A stretch of 64,000 nt of DNA, from positions 186,001 to 250,000 of the forward strand of contig JAIBAN010000001.1 of assembly GCA_019695185.1 (NCBI GenBank), given 5' to 3'. Of this stretch, positions 46,459-56,079 are shown in pieces. The notes beneath the pieces were generated by a model. That model was given only the letters and a program-made list of their open reading frames with translations, was not told where the DNA came from and ran no database searches. Numbering within the stretch: the stretch's first letter is position 1; each line of letters starts with the position of its first letter. A program made the translations under genes and the position numbers. Origin of the DNA: Blastocatellia bacterium (GTDB lineage Bacteria > Acidobacteriota > Blastocatellia > Chloracidobacteriales > Chloracidobacteriaceae).

Positions 46459-49400
46459 ATGGGACGCAAAATCCTGCTTGCCGACGACAGCATTACAATT
46501 CAAAAAGTCGTGAATCTGACTTTTTCCGACGAAGGAATTGATGTTGTCACCGTCGGGAATGGAGAACTGGCGGTTCATAAGCTTGAAGATGTTCGGCCTG
46601 ATTTAGTGCTGGCCGACATTTTTATGCCGGGCCGCAATGGCTATGAAGTCTGTGCCTACATCAAAGAAACGCCGCATTTGAAACATATTCCAGTGCTGCT
46701 TTTGGTTGGAGCTTTTGAACCCTTTGATAAAAACGAGGCCGCCCGAGTTCGTGCTGATGGTCATTTGACCAAGCCTTTTGAGTCAAGAACATTGGTGGCA
46801 ACCGTCAAAAAACTGCTTGAACAGATTGCACCGCCACCGCCACCGCCACCGCCACCGCCGGTGGTTGCGTTGCCGCCCCAATTGGCCAACATGCCGGTTT
46901 CGGAAAGCGGAATTCCGCCGACGATTCGGGTTGGCAATATTCCGGATTTGCCGTCGGCTGCCTTTATGACCAGCTCTGGTCCGATTACTCCGGTGGGATT
47001 TGAAACCCAATCTGGTACTCTGGGGCAAACCCAGAATGTGGGTGGACAGGCCGCAGCAGGAGGGGATGTGGGCTTTACCTTTGAAACTGCCCCGCCACCA
47101 CCACCAGTCGTGCAGCTTCCACCTCAACCGGTTTTTACCTCGGAACCCTTGATGCCGCAGCCCATGCCGAGCACCATGATTGACGATGGGCAGAAGCCCG
47201 ATTTGGCCCCGCTTGAGCCGCCGGTCAGGGAAGCCGCCCCACCGCCACCGCCACCGTTTCTGCCGCCAATTACGCCGGTGACACCAGCGCAGGTGACATA
47301 TCCGCAGCCAACGGTTCCCCAGGTTTTCGATACCCAGAAATCAGCCCCGGCAACACCGTCACCAGCCACTATGGGAGCCTCCCAAGTGGTTTCCTATCAA
47401 TCGGTTGATACCCAATCGCCGCTTGAATTGGAGGACTACGAATATACCTCTGCTGAAAGTGGCGGCGATGTATTGGAGAACGCCCGCGACCCGCTTTTGG
47501 ACACCTTCGCCGATGTCACTGCTTCGACAGCTTCAATTCATGGGAAGTTCGATGCCTCTGTGGAAACAACCGCCTTGCCTGGAACTCAGGCCGCAGTGGT
47601 TTCCATTGTGGATACCCCGGCAGTACCGGCTGCTCCACAGGGGGTGGTGATTCCTTCCGGATTTGCCACTGAAATGCCGGCTGAAGCCATGGTGACCCAG
47701 GGCATGGGATGGTCTGCTCCACCACCAGCCCCAGTGCCACCCCCGCCAACGGTTGAATTGGCGTCGCCGCCACCCTTTGAATTGACACCTGAACCGGTCG
47801 AAGAAATTCAACCCATGGAATTCGTGCCACCGCCACCGCCGGCTACGATTGCCATGGATTCCGCCCCTGTGGTGGAAGCCATTGTTTCTGCCCCACCAGT
47901 TTCGCCAGTAGTCTATGGGGAGGTCGTGACACCCAGTGTTGTGGAACCGCCTGCGGCTGAACCTGTGGCCGTGGTTGAACCAGTGATGACTGCCGAGCCT
48001 GCTTTTGTGTTGGAACCAGTGGTTGAGCCTGTGGCCGTGGCTGAACCTGTAGCCGCTCCTGAGCCAGTTGTTGCGGCTGAAGCCATGACAGTGGCTGAAC
48101 CGGTGGCAGCCCCTGAGCCAGTGCCAATGGCCGAACCAGTGGCAGTGGCCGAACCAGTGTTTGCCCCTGAACCAATGCCTGAACCAATGGCAGCGGCTGA
48201 ACCGGTGGCAGGTCCTGAATCAGTGGCTCCGATTGCACCCGTGACCGCTGAACCAGCTTCTGTGGCAGCTCCTGTTTTCGAATTGCCGCCGGATGAAGGC
48301 CAACTGGATACAACCGGCATGGAATTTTTGCCACCGGAGCTTCAGGCTGCCATGACTGCCAAACGGGAAACGGTTTCGGTTGCACCGGCACCGGAACCCG
48401 TGCCTGCTCCGGCAGCCGAAGCCCCAATGTTCGAATTGCCACCTGAACCGGTTTCAGGTGAATATCCGTCGGTTTCATTTGAACCTCCGGTTGGGGAGGC
48501 TCCGGCTGCTGTTCCTGTGGAAGCTGCGCCAATTGAACCTGAGGCAGTGGCTGCTCCGGAACCGTCGTTTGAGCCACCAGTGATGGAACCGGCATTTGAG
48601 CCACCTGCTCCGGAACCGGTTTATACGGCTCCGGAACCGGCGTTTGAACCGCCTCCAGCAGTTCAGGAAGTCGTGCCAGCCTCGGCTTTCGAGGTTCTTC
48701 CGCCACCGGCTGAACCTGTGTTTGAAGCTCCGGCCCCAGTGCCACAAACTGTCTCGGAACCCGTGTTTGAAGCTCCGCCCCCGGTCATGGCTGCGCCGGA
48801 ACCGGTGTTGGCAGCTCCAGTCGCTGAACCTGCTCCGGCAGTTCCGGTGGTTGAAGCAATTGAACCGGTTGTGGAAGCGGAGCCCGCTGTATTGATGGCC
48901 GAACCGGCAGCCGCAGTGACGCCTGTGGCAGCCCCGGCTCCGGTGGAAGTGGGTGAAGTCCCGGTGGCCGAAGCTCCACCAGTTCCTTTCGTTGCCGAAC
49001 CGGAACCACAGCCCGAACTGTCAGCCCCGGAAGCGTATGAACAACCAGGACGAACCACGGCAGAGTTGGCATCTCCGGCTGAATCACAGGGATTGGAGGA
49101 AGTGACTGCCACCCAAACCGCCATGCCGGTGTTGGGGGCTGTTTCCGCTGTGGTGGCGACCGTCGCTGGTGTCGCGGCCTTGGCTGAACCTGCTGCGGCT
49201 CCGGAACCGGAAGCCGCAGCACCAGTGGTTGCGGAAATGCCAGTTGAAGCCGCTCCGGAACCTCAACCGGAATCGGAAGCCCAACCTGTGGCAGAGGTTC
49301 AGCCAATGGTGGAAGAACCTCCGGCTGAGGTGGCCGTGGCCGCTCCGGTGGCCGCTCCGGTGGTCATTTCGGCAGCCACCATTACCGACATTGACCAATT

Positions 49401-49560
49401 GCCACAGGCCGTGGTGGACCAGATTGTGCAACGCGCCATGACTCAGCTTTCTGAACAAATCATTCGTGAAATAGCCTGGGAAGTTGTGCCGGACTTGGCG
49501 GAACTTCTCATCCGGAAACATATTGCCAACGGCGTGGCCGATAGGGACGTAGTACGCTGA
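46459..49560 (+). CDS. Receiver-domain protein with very long Pro/Glu/Ala/Val-rich region
   Basis: The ATG at 46459 has GGGAGG 6 bases upstream and begins a receiver domain (MGRKILLADDSITIQKVV), giving 1033 residues. Acidic Asp9-Asp10, phospho-acceptor Asp53 (LVLADIFMPG) and Lys105 (HLTKPFE) are present, but the conserved Thr/Ser position reads LLLVGAF, so switching may be altered. From ~118 to ~960 is low complexity: polyproline stretches, then repeats such as EPVAVAEPV. The last ~55 residues form a structured tail with EIAWEVVPDLAELLIR, a motif I recall from response regulators of Acidobacteriota and delta-proteobacteria. It looks like a cytoplasmic scaffold or hub. A strong terminator follows. 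Confidence 0.88.
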   Translation: MGRKILLADDSITIQKVVNLTFSDEGIDVVTVGNGELAVHKLEDVRPDLVLADIFMPGRNGYEVCAYIKETPHLKHIPVLLLVGAFEPFDKNEAARVRADGHLTKPFESRTLVATVKKLLEQIAPPPPPPPPPPVVALPPQLANMPVSESGIPPTIRVGNIPDLPSAAFMTSSGPITPVGFETQSGTLGQTQNVGGQAAAGGDVGFTFETAPPPPPVVQLPPQPVFTSEPLMPQPMPSTMIDDGQKPDLAPLEPPVREAAPPPPPPFLPPITPVTPAQVTYPQPTVPQVFDTQKSAPATPSPATMGASQVVSYQSVDTQSPLELEDYEYTSAESGGDVLENARDPLLDTFADVTASTASIHGKFDASVETTALPGTQAAVVSIVDTPAVPAAPQGVVIPSGFATEMPAEAMVTQGMGWSAPPPAPVPPPPTVELASPPPFELTPEPVEEIQPMEFVPPPPPATIAMDSAPVVEAIVSAPPVSPVVYGEVVTPSVVEPPAAEPVAVVEPVMTAEPAFVLEPVVEPVAVAEPVAAPEPVVAAEAMTVAEPVAAPEPVPMAEPVAVAEPVFAPEPMPEPMAAAEPVAGPESVAPIAPVTAEPASVAAPVFELPPDEGQLDTTGMEFLPPELQAAMTAKRETVSVAPAPEPVPAPAAEAPMFELPPEPVSGEYPSVSFEPPVGEAPAAVPVEAAPIEPEAVAAPEPSFEPPVMEPAFEPPAPEPVYTAPEPAFEPPPAVQEVVPASAFEVLPPPAEPVFEAPAPVPQTVSEPVFEAPPPVMAAPEPVLAAPVAEPAPAVPVVEAIEPVVEAEPAVLMAEPAAAVTPVAAPAPVEVGEVPVAEAPPVPFVAEPEPQPELSAPEAYEQPGRTTAELASPAESQGLEEVTATQTAMPVLGAVSAVVATVAGVAALAEPAAAPEPEAAAPVVAEMPVEAAPEPQPESEAQPVAEVQPMVEEPPAEVAVAAPVAAPVVISAATITDIDQLPQAVVDQIVQRAMTQLSEQIIREIAWEVVPDLAELLIRKHIANGVADRDVVR

Positions 49561-49617
49561 AGTCTCAGACTCAGCACCCGATTCGTGAACGAGAAGGTAA
49601 ACTGAACAACACACGTG

Positions 49618-49660
49618 GGGCGGGTCAAACAATACCGGTTGACCTGCCCTTTTTATTTTT
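49618..49660 (+). terminator. Rho-independent terminator after the receiver gene
   Basis: An 11-bp stem, GGGCGGGTCAA (49618-49628) with TTGACCTGCCC (49639-49649), has one G-U pair and a 10-base loop, and is followed directly by TTTTTATTTTT. It lies 57 bases after the receiver gene stop and is the clearest terminator in the window. Confidence 0.9.
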
Positions 49661-49667
49661 AAGCTAT

Positions 49668-49835
49668 GAGGACTGAGGACTGAAATTAAGTCTCGGGAGT
49701 CTCGGGGGGCTCGGGAGTCTTGGGAGTCAAAAGTAGGAAATGATGACAGGTATCCGGTAATGGAACTGTTTTCTTGTCACATGTACCCTGGCTTTGACTC
49801 CCAAGACTCTCAAGACTCCCAAGACTCTCAAGACT
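49668..49835. repeat. Paired-arm 9-bp repeat (AGTCTTGGG) upstream of valS
   Basis: Two GAGGACT heptads at 49668-49684 are followed by arm 1 (49689-49731) and arm 2 (49793-49835), each 43 bases, built of 9-bp units and reverse complementary with several transitions. The spacer is 61 bases. The arms have begun to diverge, unlike those at 52594-52751. The valS start is 24 bases after arm 2. Confidence 0.88.
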
Positions 49836-49859
49836 GGGTTCAACTCCTGGAAAGAACTT

Positions 49860-52589
49860 ATGAGTGAAACCGAAGCCACCAAACCACAATCCGCAACCGA
49901 AATTCCGAAGGCGTACGACCCTTCGCAGATTGAACATACCTGGTATCCGTTCTGGGAAAAAAACGGGTACTTTGCTCCGCAAGGTGACGGCAAGTCCTAT
50001 TGCATTGTCATTCCGCCGCCCAATGTGACCGGTTATTTGCACATGGGACATGCTTTGCAGCATTCGCTGATGGATACACTGACCCGCTGGCGACGGATGC
50101 AGGGGCGCAAAGCTCTGTGGCTGCCGGGAACCGACCATGCCGGCATTGCCACCCAGATGATTGTTGAAAAACAACTTGCAGAGCAGAAAATCCGGCGCAC
50201 TGACCTGGGCCGCGAAGCCTTTGAAAAAAAGGTGTGGGAATGGAAAGAGCATTCCGGCGGCACAATTCAAAAGCAAATGCGGATTGAAGGCGTAAGTGTG
50301 GATTGGTCCCGCGAGCGGTTTACTCTGGATGAAGGACTAAGCAACGCTGTCCGCGAGGTGTTTGTGCGCTTGTATCGGGAGGGACTGATTTATCGTGGTT
50401 CCTATATGGTCAACTGGTCGCCCAAACTTAATACGGCTGTGTCGGACCTCGAAGTGGTGATGAAAGAGGTCAAAGGGAAGCTCTATCACATCAGATATCC
50501 GGTGGCAGGAACCGATGAACAGATTGTGGTGGCCACCACTCGCCCGGAAACCATGCTGGGGGATACGGGAGTGGCGGTTCATCCGAATGATGAGCGATAC
50601 AAGGCGTTTCACGGTAAAAAAGCCATGCTGCCTCTGGTCGGGCGCGAAATTCCGTTTATTCAGGATGAAATCGTTGAAATGGAATTCGGCACCGGGGTGG
50701 TCAAAGTTACGCCCTCGCATGACCCCAACGACTTTGAAATGGGCAAGCGGCACGGATTGGAATTCATTTCCGTGATTGGCAAGGACGCCCACATGACCGA
50801 AGCCGCCGGCGCGGATTTTGCCGGGCTGGATCGTTACGAAGCCCGTGCCAAAGTCGTGCAAATGCTTGAAGAACAGGGGTATCTGGTCAAAATTGAGGAG
50901 TACACCCACAAAGTTGGGCACTGCCAGCGCTCCGACGTGGCAATCGAACCGATTGTTTCCGACCAGTGGTTTTTGAATGTGAAAAACATGGCGGAAAAAT
51001 CCATCCAGGCCGTGAAAGACGGGCGGACCCGGTTCGTGCCGGACAACTGGGAAAAAGTGTTCTTTGATTGGCTGGAAAACATCCGCCCCTGGTGTATCTC
51101 GCGGCAACTCTGGTGGGGACACCGGATTCCTGCATGGTTTACGCCGGACGGGACCTGCATCGTGGCCCATTCGGAGGCGGAGGCACAGGCCGAAGCCGGG
51201 GCAGGCGTGCAGCTTACCCAGGAAACCGACGTACTTGACACGTGGTTTTCGTCGGCACTCTGGCCGTTTTCAACGCTGGGTTGGCCCGACCAGACGGAGG
51301 ATTTGAAAACCTTTTACCCGACGGATGTGCTGGTGACCGGGTTTGACATCATCTTTTTCTGGGTGGCCCGAATGATGATGACGGGGCTGCACTTTATGGA
51401 CGAAGTGCCGTTCCGGACCGTCTTTATTACCGGCCTGGTGCGATTGGGCAACGACAAAATGTCAAAAACCAAAGGGAATGTGATTGACCCTTTGGAAGTT
51501 TTTAATCGCTATGGCACCGATGCAGTACGGTTTACGCTGACTTCGGCGGTGACCGGAAGCAATGACATCAAACTGCTCGAAACCAAAAAGAAAGACCAGC
51601 CGAGCGATTATCCCCAGATGGAAGCCGCCCGCAACTTCGCCAACAAAATCTGGAATGCCACCAGATTTGTCTCGCTCAACCTGACGGAAACCGGTTTTGC
51701 CTCGGAAACTCTGGAGCCGGCGGCGGAAACCCTTTCCGACCGCTGGATTATTTCGCGGCTCAATCAAACCGCGCTGGATGTCAATACCGCCCTGGAAAAC
51801 TTCAGATTTCACGATGCGGCGAAAAATCTGTACAAGTTCTTCTGGAATGATTTCTGCGATTGGTATATCGAGCTTTCCAAGGGACTGGTGACTGCCACAG
51901 AAACGACCCCGGACGTGCATGCCGCACGGGTGCGGATTGTGTCTGTCCTGGAGCAATCGCTGCGTCTGCTGCATCCGATTATGCCTTTCATCACCGAGGA
52001 ACTGTGGCAGCGTCTGCGCGAGTGGCGGCTGGCCAATGGTGAAACCAACATTCCCGAAAGCATCTGTATCGCTCCGTACCCGATGGGCGACCCGGATGCC
52101 ATTGATGCGGAAGCAGTCAGTGAAATGGAAACACTCATTGAAGTCATTACCAGGGTGCGCAATATCCGCTCGGAAATGAACATCCCGCCTTCAATCAGGT
52201 TTAACCTGCATTTGGCTGTGACGGATGAACCACTGGCAGAGGTGATGCGCAGTCATGAATGGGCGATTCAACGGCTGGCCAGAGTGGAACAGGTTTCAAT
52301 TGCAGCAGAACTGCCACAGCTTGGTTTTGCCGCCAAAGGTGTGCTGACCAAACTGGAATTGGCAATTCCTTTGGAAGGCATCATTGACCCTGAAAAAGAA
52401 CGGACCCGCCTGGAACGTGAAATTGCCAAGCGCCAGGAGGAACTGGAAAAGAAAGTGATTGCGCAATTGAATGCTCCCGGCTTTGCCGAAAAAGCGCCGC
52501 CGGAACGGGTTGCCGAGGTGCAGGCCCGGCGAGAGGAACTGTCTGAGCAAATCGCCAAACTTCAGGAAACACTGGCGATGATGGGATAA
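49860..52589 (+). CDS. valS: Valine--tRNA ligase
   Basis: The frame opens at 49794 within the repeat, whose translation gives Lys-Thr-Pro-Lys repeats; the ATG at 49860 (909 residues, [10 protein letters not shown]) with GGAAAG about 6 bases upstream is preferred. The HIGH motif is in [14 protein letters not shown] and the KMSKS motif in [14 protein letters not shown]. The editing domain ([17 protein letters not shown]) and the C-terminal coiled coil ([17 protein letters not shown]) are complete. It charges tRNA-Val with valine and edits mischarged Thr. Confidence 0.97.
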   Translation: MSETEATKPQSATEIPKAYDPSQIEHTWYPFWEKNGYFAPQGDGKSYCIVIPPPNVTGYLHMGHALQHSLMDTLTRWRRMQGRKALWLPGTDHAGIATQMIVEKQLAEQKIRRTDLGREAFEKKVWEWKEHSGGTIQKQMRIEGVSVDWSRERFTLDEGLSNAVREVFVRLYREGLIYRGSYMVNWSPKLNTAVSDLEVVMKEVKGKLYHIRYPVAGTDEQIVVATTRPETMLGDTGVAVHPNDERYKAFHGKKAMLPLVGREIPFIQDEIVEMEFGTGVVKVTPSHDPNDFEMGKRHGLEFISVIGKDAHMTEAAGADFAGLDRYEARAKVVQMLEEQGYLVKIEEYTHKVGHCQRSDVAIEPIVSDQWFLNVKNMAEKSIQAVKDGRTRFVPDNWEKVFFDWLENIRPWCISRQLWWGHRIPAWFTPDGTCIVAHSEAEAQAEAGAGVQLTQETDVLDTWFSSALWPFSTLGWPDQTEDLKTFYPTDVLVTGFDIIFFWVARMMMTGLHFMDEVPFRTVFITGLVRLGNDKMSKTKGNVIDPLEVFNRYGTDAVRFTLTSAVTGSNDIKLLETKKKDQPSDYPQMEAARNFANKIWNATRFVSLNLTETGFASETLEPAAETLSDRWIISRLNQTALDVNTALENFRFHDAAKNLYKFFWNDFCDWYIELSKGLVTATETTPDVHAARVRIVSVLEQSLRLLHPIMPFITEELWQRLREWRLANGETNIPESICIAPYPMGDPDAIDAEAVSEMETLIEVITRVRNIRSEMNIPPSIRFNLHLAVTDEPLAEVMRSHEWAIQRLARVEQVSIAAELPQLGFAAKGVLTKLELAIPLEGIIDPEKERTRLEREIAKRQEELEKKVIAQLNAPGFAEKAPPERVAEVQARREELSEQIAKLQETLAMMG

Positions 52590-52593
52590 GAGA

Positions 52594-52751
52594 AAAGTCT
52601 GGGGAGTCTGGGGAGTCTGGGGAGTCTGGGGAGTCAAAATCAATTTGGGTCGCAGGTCCAAAAACAAACTTCAAATCAGCCCGACTCCTAAGACTGTTGT
52701 TTGGGTTTCGACTCCCCAGACTCCCCAGACTCCCCAGACTCCCCAGACTTT
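52594..52751. repeat. Paired-arm 9-bp repeat (GTCTGGGGA), arms perfectly matched over 42 bp
   Basis: Arm 1 is 52594-52635 and arm 2 is 52710-52751: exact reverse complements of 42 bases with four units each. The 74-base spacer holds a lone half-unit (GACTCC at 52683). It begins 4 bases after the valS stop, between two convergent genes, and could form a very stable hairpin in either transcript, but it lacks a U-tract. Confidence 0.93.
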
Positions 52752-52759
52752 CTTCATCC

Positions 52760-53554
52760 TCAGTCCTGGGAAATAATGATTCGCTCATCGGCTTCCGTGA
52801 GGTTTGGTCGTTGCCATTGCAGAAAAAAACGGGTTACCACTTCATCGGGAACAGTGCGGGCACGGTTTTGATTTCGTGCCAGAGCAATCTGCAACGGGGT
52901 ATCAAACACAACCGCCACCCGGCGGGCGTGACAGGTGGTGGCAATTCTCCAGGCGACAGAACGGTGTTTTCGTAAAATGCCGGTGGCATCAAACACAACC
53001 GAACACCCTTGCCGCAACTGCTGGCGGACTGCTCGGTAGGCGAGGGCAAAGATTTCCGCATTCCGGCTTTGGTCCTTGGCATCTCCCAAGAGGCTGGCCC
53101 GTAATTCGTCGGTTGAGACACACACAACCTGATTGTCTTTTGCCGCAAGCTGTGTTTCAATCCAAGTGCTTTTTCCACTCCCAGGTATTCCTGAAACAAC
53201 AAACAAAACAGGCTGTGACTGCATTTCCTCCTGCCCTGAAATGACATCCAGACTGGTTTCCGGAAGCCGAAAAAAGCGTTCAATGGTGGTTTCACGAAAT
53301 GTATAGGATGTGCGGTGCGGTCCGGTTGCTGCCGAACCATCAGCCACAGATTGGTCCAAAGCCTCCCACAAAAGGCTGCGGGCAATCTGCCTGAGCGGGG
53401 TGTCAGCCATTTCCGGAAATGACTGAAGTTTTCGTGCCTGCTTGAGCAAAAGCTGAAAGAACTGCCCGGCAGTCAATGTTTGTGCTTTCCATATCCGAGC
53501 CAGGACAGCACCTTGTTCAAGGGTTTGGCAAGTCAGTGGCGAGACAGGTTCCAC
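52760..53554 (-). CDS. P-loop kinase-like ATPase (AAA_33)
   Basis: The only start that fits is the GTG at 53554, placed directly after an in-frame TAG and preceded by GGAGG 8 bases upstream, which gives 264 residues. The first ~115 residues are helical and unassigned. The rest is a P-loop kinase fold: FVVSGIPGSGKSTWIE (Walker A), VVCVSTDELRASLLGD, and VVFDATGILRKHRSVAW. This resembles polynucleotide-kinase-like or zeta-toxin-like phosphotransferases; the substrate is unknown. The last codons CAG GAC TGA come from a repeat word, so the stop is repeat-derived. Confidence 0.82.
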   Translation of the reverse strand: MEPVSPLTCQTLEQGAVLARIWKAQTLTAGQFFQLLLKQARKLQSFPEMADTPLRQIARSLLWEALDQSVADGSAATGPHRTSYTFRETTIERFFRLPETSLDVISGQEEMQSQPVLFVVSGIPGSGKSTWIETQLAAKDNQVVCVSTDELRASLLGDAKDQSRNAEIFALAYRAVRQQLRQGCSVVFDATGILRKHRSVAWRIATTCHARRVAVVFDTPLQIALARNQNRARTVPDEVVTRFFLQWQRPNLTEADERIIISQD

Positions 53555-53768
53555 CGGCTAATCCTCCATTGGTTTGTCAATGAATGTTCCAGATTTCAGT
53601 TTTATTTTTACGGTAGTTCCTCCGTGCAAGGAGGGCAGGGCACCTGTAGAATGACTGAAATAATCCGTCACATAATTTTAGCAGAATTTTCTTGTTATCG
53701 CAGTAGCATAAACAGATGAAGTTGTACTAGATTACCGGTGGCATGACCCTCCGGAAACCAGATTGAGC

Positions 53769-53786
53769 GAAAGACAGTTGTCTTTC
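53769..53786. promoter_or_regulatory. 8-bp dyad upstream of cutA
   Basis: GAAAGACA and TGTCTTTC are exact reverse complements around GT, 29 bases before the cutA start in a 261-bp gap. It could be an operator or a small hairpin. There is no other evidence for function. Confidence 0.35.
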
Positions 53787-53815
53787 CTCCAGTTTTATTC
53801 AATATTTGTTATTCT

Positions 53816-54154
53816 ATGAGCACTGCATCCGATTTGCGTGTTGTTTTAATTTCGATTGACAGTATTGAGGCCGGTCGGGAATTGGCAACCTTTCTGGTTG
53901 AAGCAAAACTGGCCGCATGTGTCAATCTCATCCCGCACATCGAATCCATCTACCGGTGGCAGGGAACGATTCACCACGATCCGGAAATCCTCCTCATTGC
54001 CAAAACTACAGCCGAAGCCTTTCCGCAACTGGAAGCTGCGGTCAAGGCCAAACATACCTATTCGACGCCGGAAATCCTGGCTTTACCAGCCGCAAGTGTG
54101 TCACAGGCATACGGTGCCTGGGTTTTTCAAGAGGTCACAACACAGCTCAACTGA
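53816..54154 (+). CDS. cutA: Divalent cation tolerance protein CutA
   Basis: At 112 residues this is a typical CutA1 length. AACVNLIPHIESIYRWQG and LLIAKTTAEAFPQLE are family signatures, and KHTYSTPEILALP matches the C-terminal part. CutA1 proteins form stable trimers and are linked to copper tolerance, but their exact role is unsettled. There is no clear ribosome site before the ATG. Fifty bp separate it from the next gene on the same strand. Confidence 0.95.
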   Translation: MSTASDLRVVLISIDSIEAGRELATFLVEAKLAACVNLIPHIESIYRWQGTIHHDPEILLIAKTTAEAFPQLEAAVKAKHTYSTPEILALPAASVSQAYGAWVFQEVTTQLN

Positions 54155-54204
54155 AAGAAACAAACAGGTCAGATTTTACCTTGAAGTCGTAAAGGACATT
54201 GTTC

Positions 54205-54987
54205 ATGTCAAGCCGCCCTGATGCTGATGGGGTCATTTTAGATGCGGAGCTGCTGATTAAATATCGGATGTTTGATCGTGCGCTTGCCACCCTGGAAGGG
54301 GCACTTGCGGAGTTGCCTCGCAGCATTCCTTTGCGCGAAAAACTATGTGAACTCTGTTTGGACCAAGGCTATCGGGACAAAGCCATTGAACAGTTGCTGG
54401 CTCTTTCAACCCTCTATCTGGAGGGTGGCAAACTTGATAAAGCCAACCATGCGTTGCTCCAAGCCAAACGTCTCAATCCGCAACTTTCCATTACGGCCCG
54501 GCTGAATGCCATCAAAGAAGCTGAAAATCCACGCCCTCGGATGCCTGCCACTCCGGCGGGTATCATGATGCCAGGCTATGCCGCTCCCATCATGATGCCG
54601 CCAGGGATGTATGGTCGCCCTGCCAGTGTTAAAGTGATTTCCGGCGACCTGAGCAGCGTGAGCCTGTTCGATATTGTCCAGGTTATAGAAAACAGCCGGA
54701 TTTCAGGTATTCTGGGGATTCATTCGCCGCAAATCTCAGGACGGATTTATTTTAACAGTGGCCAGATTGCAGATGCCGATACAGGGAATTTGCGTGGAAT
54801 CGAAGCCTTCAGAAAGTTTGTAGACATCAACGAAGGCATGTTCGAAGTCGAAAAATCACCGGTTGAGTTCAAACAAAATATCAATGCCCTCAGCAATACC
54901 AATCTGATTTTGGACGTACTGCGCGAACTTGATGAAGAACGTTCCGGCATGACAGGCGGCGAGCAGATGGAAGGAACCGTCCATTGA
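54205..54987 (+). CDS. TPR - DUF4388 (PATAN) domain protein
   Basis: The ATG at 54205 has AAAGGA 8 bases upstream (a TTG six bases earlier is unlikely), giving 260 residues. Residues ~10-110 are TPR-like helices (FDRALATLEGALAELP; DKAIEQLLALSTLYLEGG). A Met/Pro-rich linker leads to a DUF4388 domain at ~140-245 with SGDLSSVSLFDIVQVIENSR and GRIYFNSGQIADADTG. Such domains occur in two-component and surface-motility signalling proteins of Acidobacteriota, Myxococcota and cyanobacteria. Its partner here is unknown. Confidence 0.85.
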   Translation: MSSRPDADGVILDAELLIKYRMFDRALATLEGALAELPRSIPLREKLCELCLDQGYRDKAIEQLLALSTLYLEGGKLDKANHALLQAKRLNPQLSITARLNAIKEAENPRPRMPATPAGIMMPGYAAPIMMPPGMYGRPASVKVISGDLSSVSLFDIVQVIENSRISGILGIHSPQISGRIYFNSGQIADADTGNLRGIEAFRKFVDINEGMFEVEKSPVEFKQNINALSNTNLILDVLRELDEERSGMTGGEQMEGTVH

Positions 54988-54990
54988 AAG

Positions 54991-55104
54991 GAATTGAGAA
55001 TTGAGAATCCAATTTCAGACTTACTATCGTTTGAGGCTGGCAAAAGCCTGACCATTTTTGAAAATCAGATTGAAACAATTTCTCAATTCTCAATTCTCAA
55101 TTAA
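54991..55104. repeat. Paired-arm heptad repeat (TTGAGAA) overlapping the prmA stop
   Basis: Arm 1 has two TTGAGAA units (54994-55007) and arm 2 has about three of the reverse complement (55080-55103), with ~72 bases between them. Arm 2 contains the last three codons and the stop of prmA, which runs toward it on the minus strand. Confidence 0.88.
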
Positions 55105-55980
55105 AAGAGCCCGCCATTCACCGGCAGCCTGAATAACCGGATTCCTTCCTCCGGCTGCCACAATTGCATCCCTGACCGCTTCAATCTGAAAATCAAGAAT
55201 CCCCGACACGATCAAACACCCGCCAGGGCGAAGGGACCGAACCAGACCTTCGGCCAATGGGGTGATGACATCTGCGGTCAAATTTGCCAAGGTGACATCG
55301 TACGAATGAGCCGGGTAATCGCCAACACTGGCTGTCCGGAGCCTCACTTGTTGAACAAGTCCATTTTTTTCAAGGTTTTCGGTGGCCACCTGAATGGCTT
55401 CCGGGTCATTGTCACAGGCGTCAATCACCGCGCTTGGGAAGAGTTTGGCAGCCGCAAAAGCCAGAATTCCGGTTCCCGTTCCTACATCCAGAACCTGCTG
55501 GACCGGTGTGGAAACGGTTTCCAGCAATTCCAGACAGAGTTGGGTGGTTTCATGCGTTCCAGTGCCAAAGGCCATGCCGGGGTCAATTTCAATCCAAAAC
55601 CGGTCGCTCCAGTCAGGGTTGGCATGGGCTTCCGTCTGTCGCCAGGACGGAACAATCAACCATCGTTGGCCAATCGGGACACAGGAATAGGTTTTTTTCC
55701 AGTTTTCCAGCCAGTCCTGGTTTTCCACGGTTCCGACCTGGAGGGAAAGCAGCGCCGTGGGGGATTCTTCAAACTGTTCCAGAGCCATGCGGATGGTGGA
55801 TTCGAGTTCCGGCAAGGTTTCTGCGGTTTCAAAAAAAGCCCTCAAGTGGGTGGTGTGTTCGGTTTCAGCAACCGTTTCAATGCCCTGGGCAGCCGCATCC
55901 CACAAGGCGGAGGAAACAATTTCCGCAACCTGCGGCAGGACGATAACATCAACGGACGACCAGACTTTGGGTGAATTCAT
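55090..55980 (-). CDS. prmA: Ribosomal protein L11 methyltransferase
   Basis: An upstream ATG at 56025 would add 15 residues translated from repeat DNA (QPSVLSPT), so the start at 55980 (296 residues, MNSPKVWSSVD) is preferred. The SAM-binding motif is VLDVGTGTGILAFAAAKLFP and the substrate-side motif DVTLANLTADVITPLAEGL (PrmA's NILA-type loop). It trimethylates ribosomal protein L11. The protein ends LLIEN with the stop TGA; codons for Ile-Glu-Asn and the stop are TTGAGAA repeat sequence. Confidence 0.94.
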   Translation of the reverse strand: MNSPKVWSSVDVIVLPQVAEIVSSALWDAAAQGIETVAETEHTTHLRAFFETAETLPELESTIRMALEQFEESPTALLSLQVGTVENQDWLENWKKTYSCVPIGQRWLIVPSWRQTEAHANPDWSDRFWIEIDPGMAFGTGTHETTQLCLELLETVSTPVQQVLDVGTGTGILAFAAAKLFPSAVIDACDNDPEAIQVATENLEKNGLVQQVRLRTASVGDYPAHSYDVTLANLTADVITPLAEGLVRSLRPGGCLIVSGILDFQIEAVRDAIVAAGGRNPVIQAAGEWRALLIEN

Positions 55981-55991
55981 AAGTATTTTTG

Positions 55992-56079
55992 TAGGACTGA
56001 GGACTGAGGGCTGAGGAAACACCATAGTCCGAAGGCACTCAATTTTACTCGGCCCTCAGCCCTCAGTCCTCAGTCCTGA
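55992..56079. repeat. Paired-arm heptad repeat with a shared variant unit, overlapping the era stop
   Basis: Arm 1 reads GGACTGA (55994), GGACTGA (56001), GGGCTGA (56008), then GG. Arm 2 (56053-56078) read on the other strand has the same order including the GGGCTGA variant at the mirrored position. The spacer is ~36 bases. The era stop codon TGA (56072-56070) is inside arm 2. Confidence 0.92.

Noticed and set aside
47843-48745. A 300-residue minus-strand open frame rich in Gln, Pro and Leu
   Set aside because: It is the antisense of the repetitive Pro/Glu/Ala/Val region of the receiver gene; repetition and lack of stops in both strands explain it.
55981-56025. A 15-residue longer PrmA
   Set aside because: The extra residues translate heptad repeat DNA and are not family sequence.
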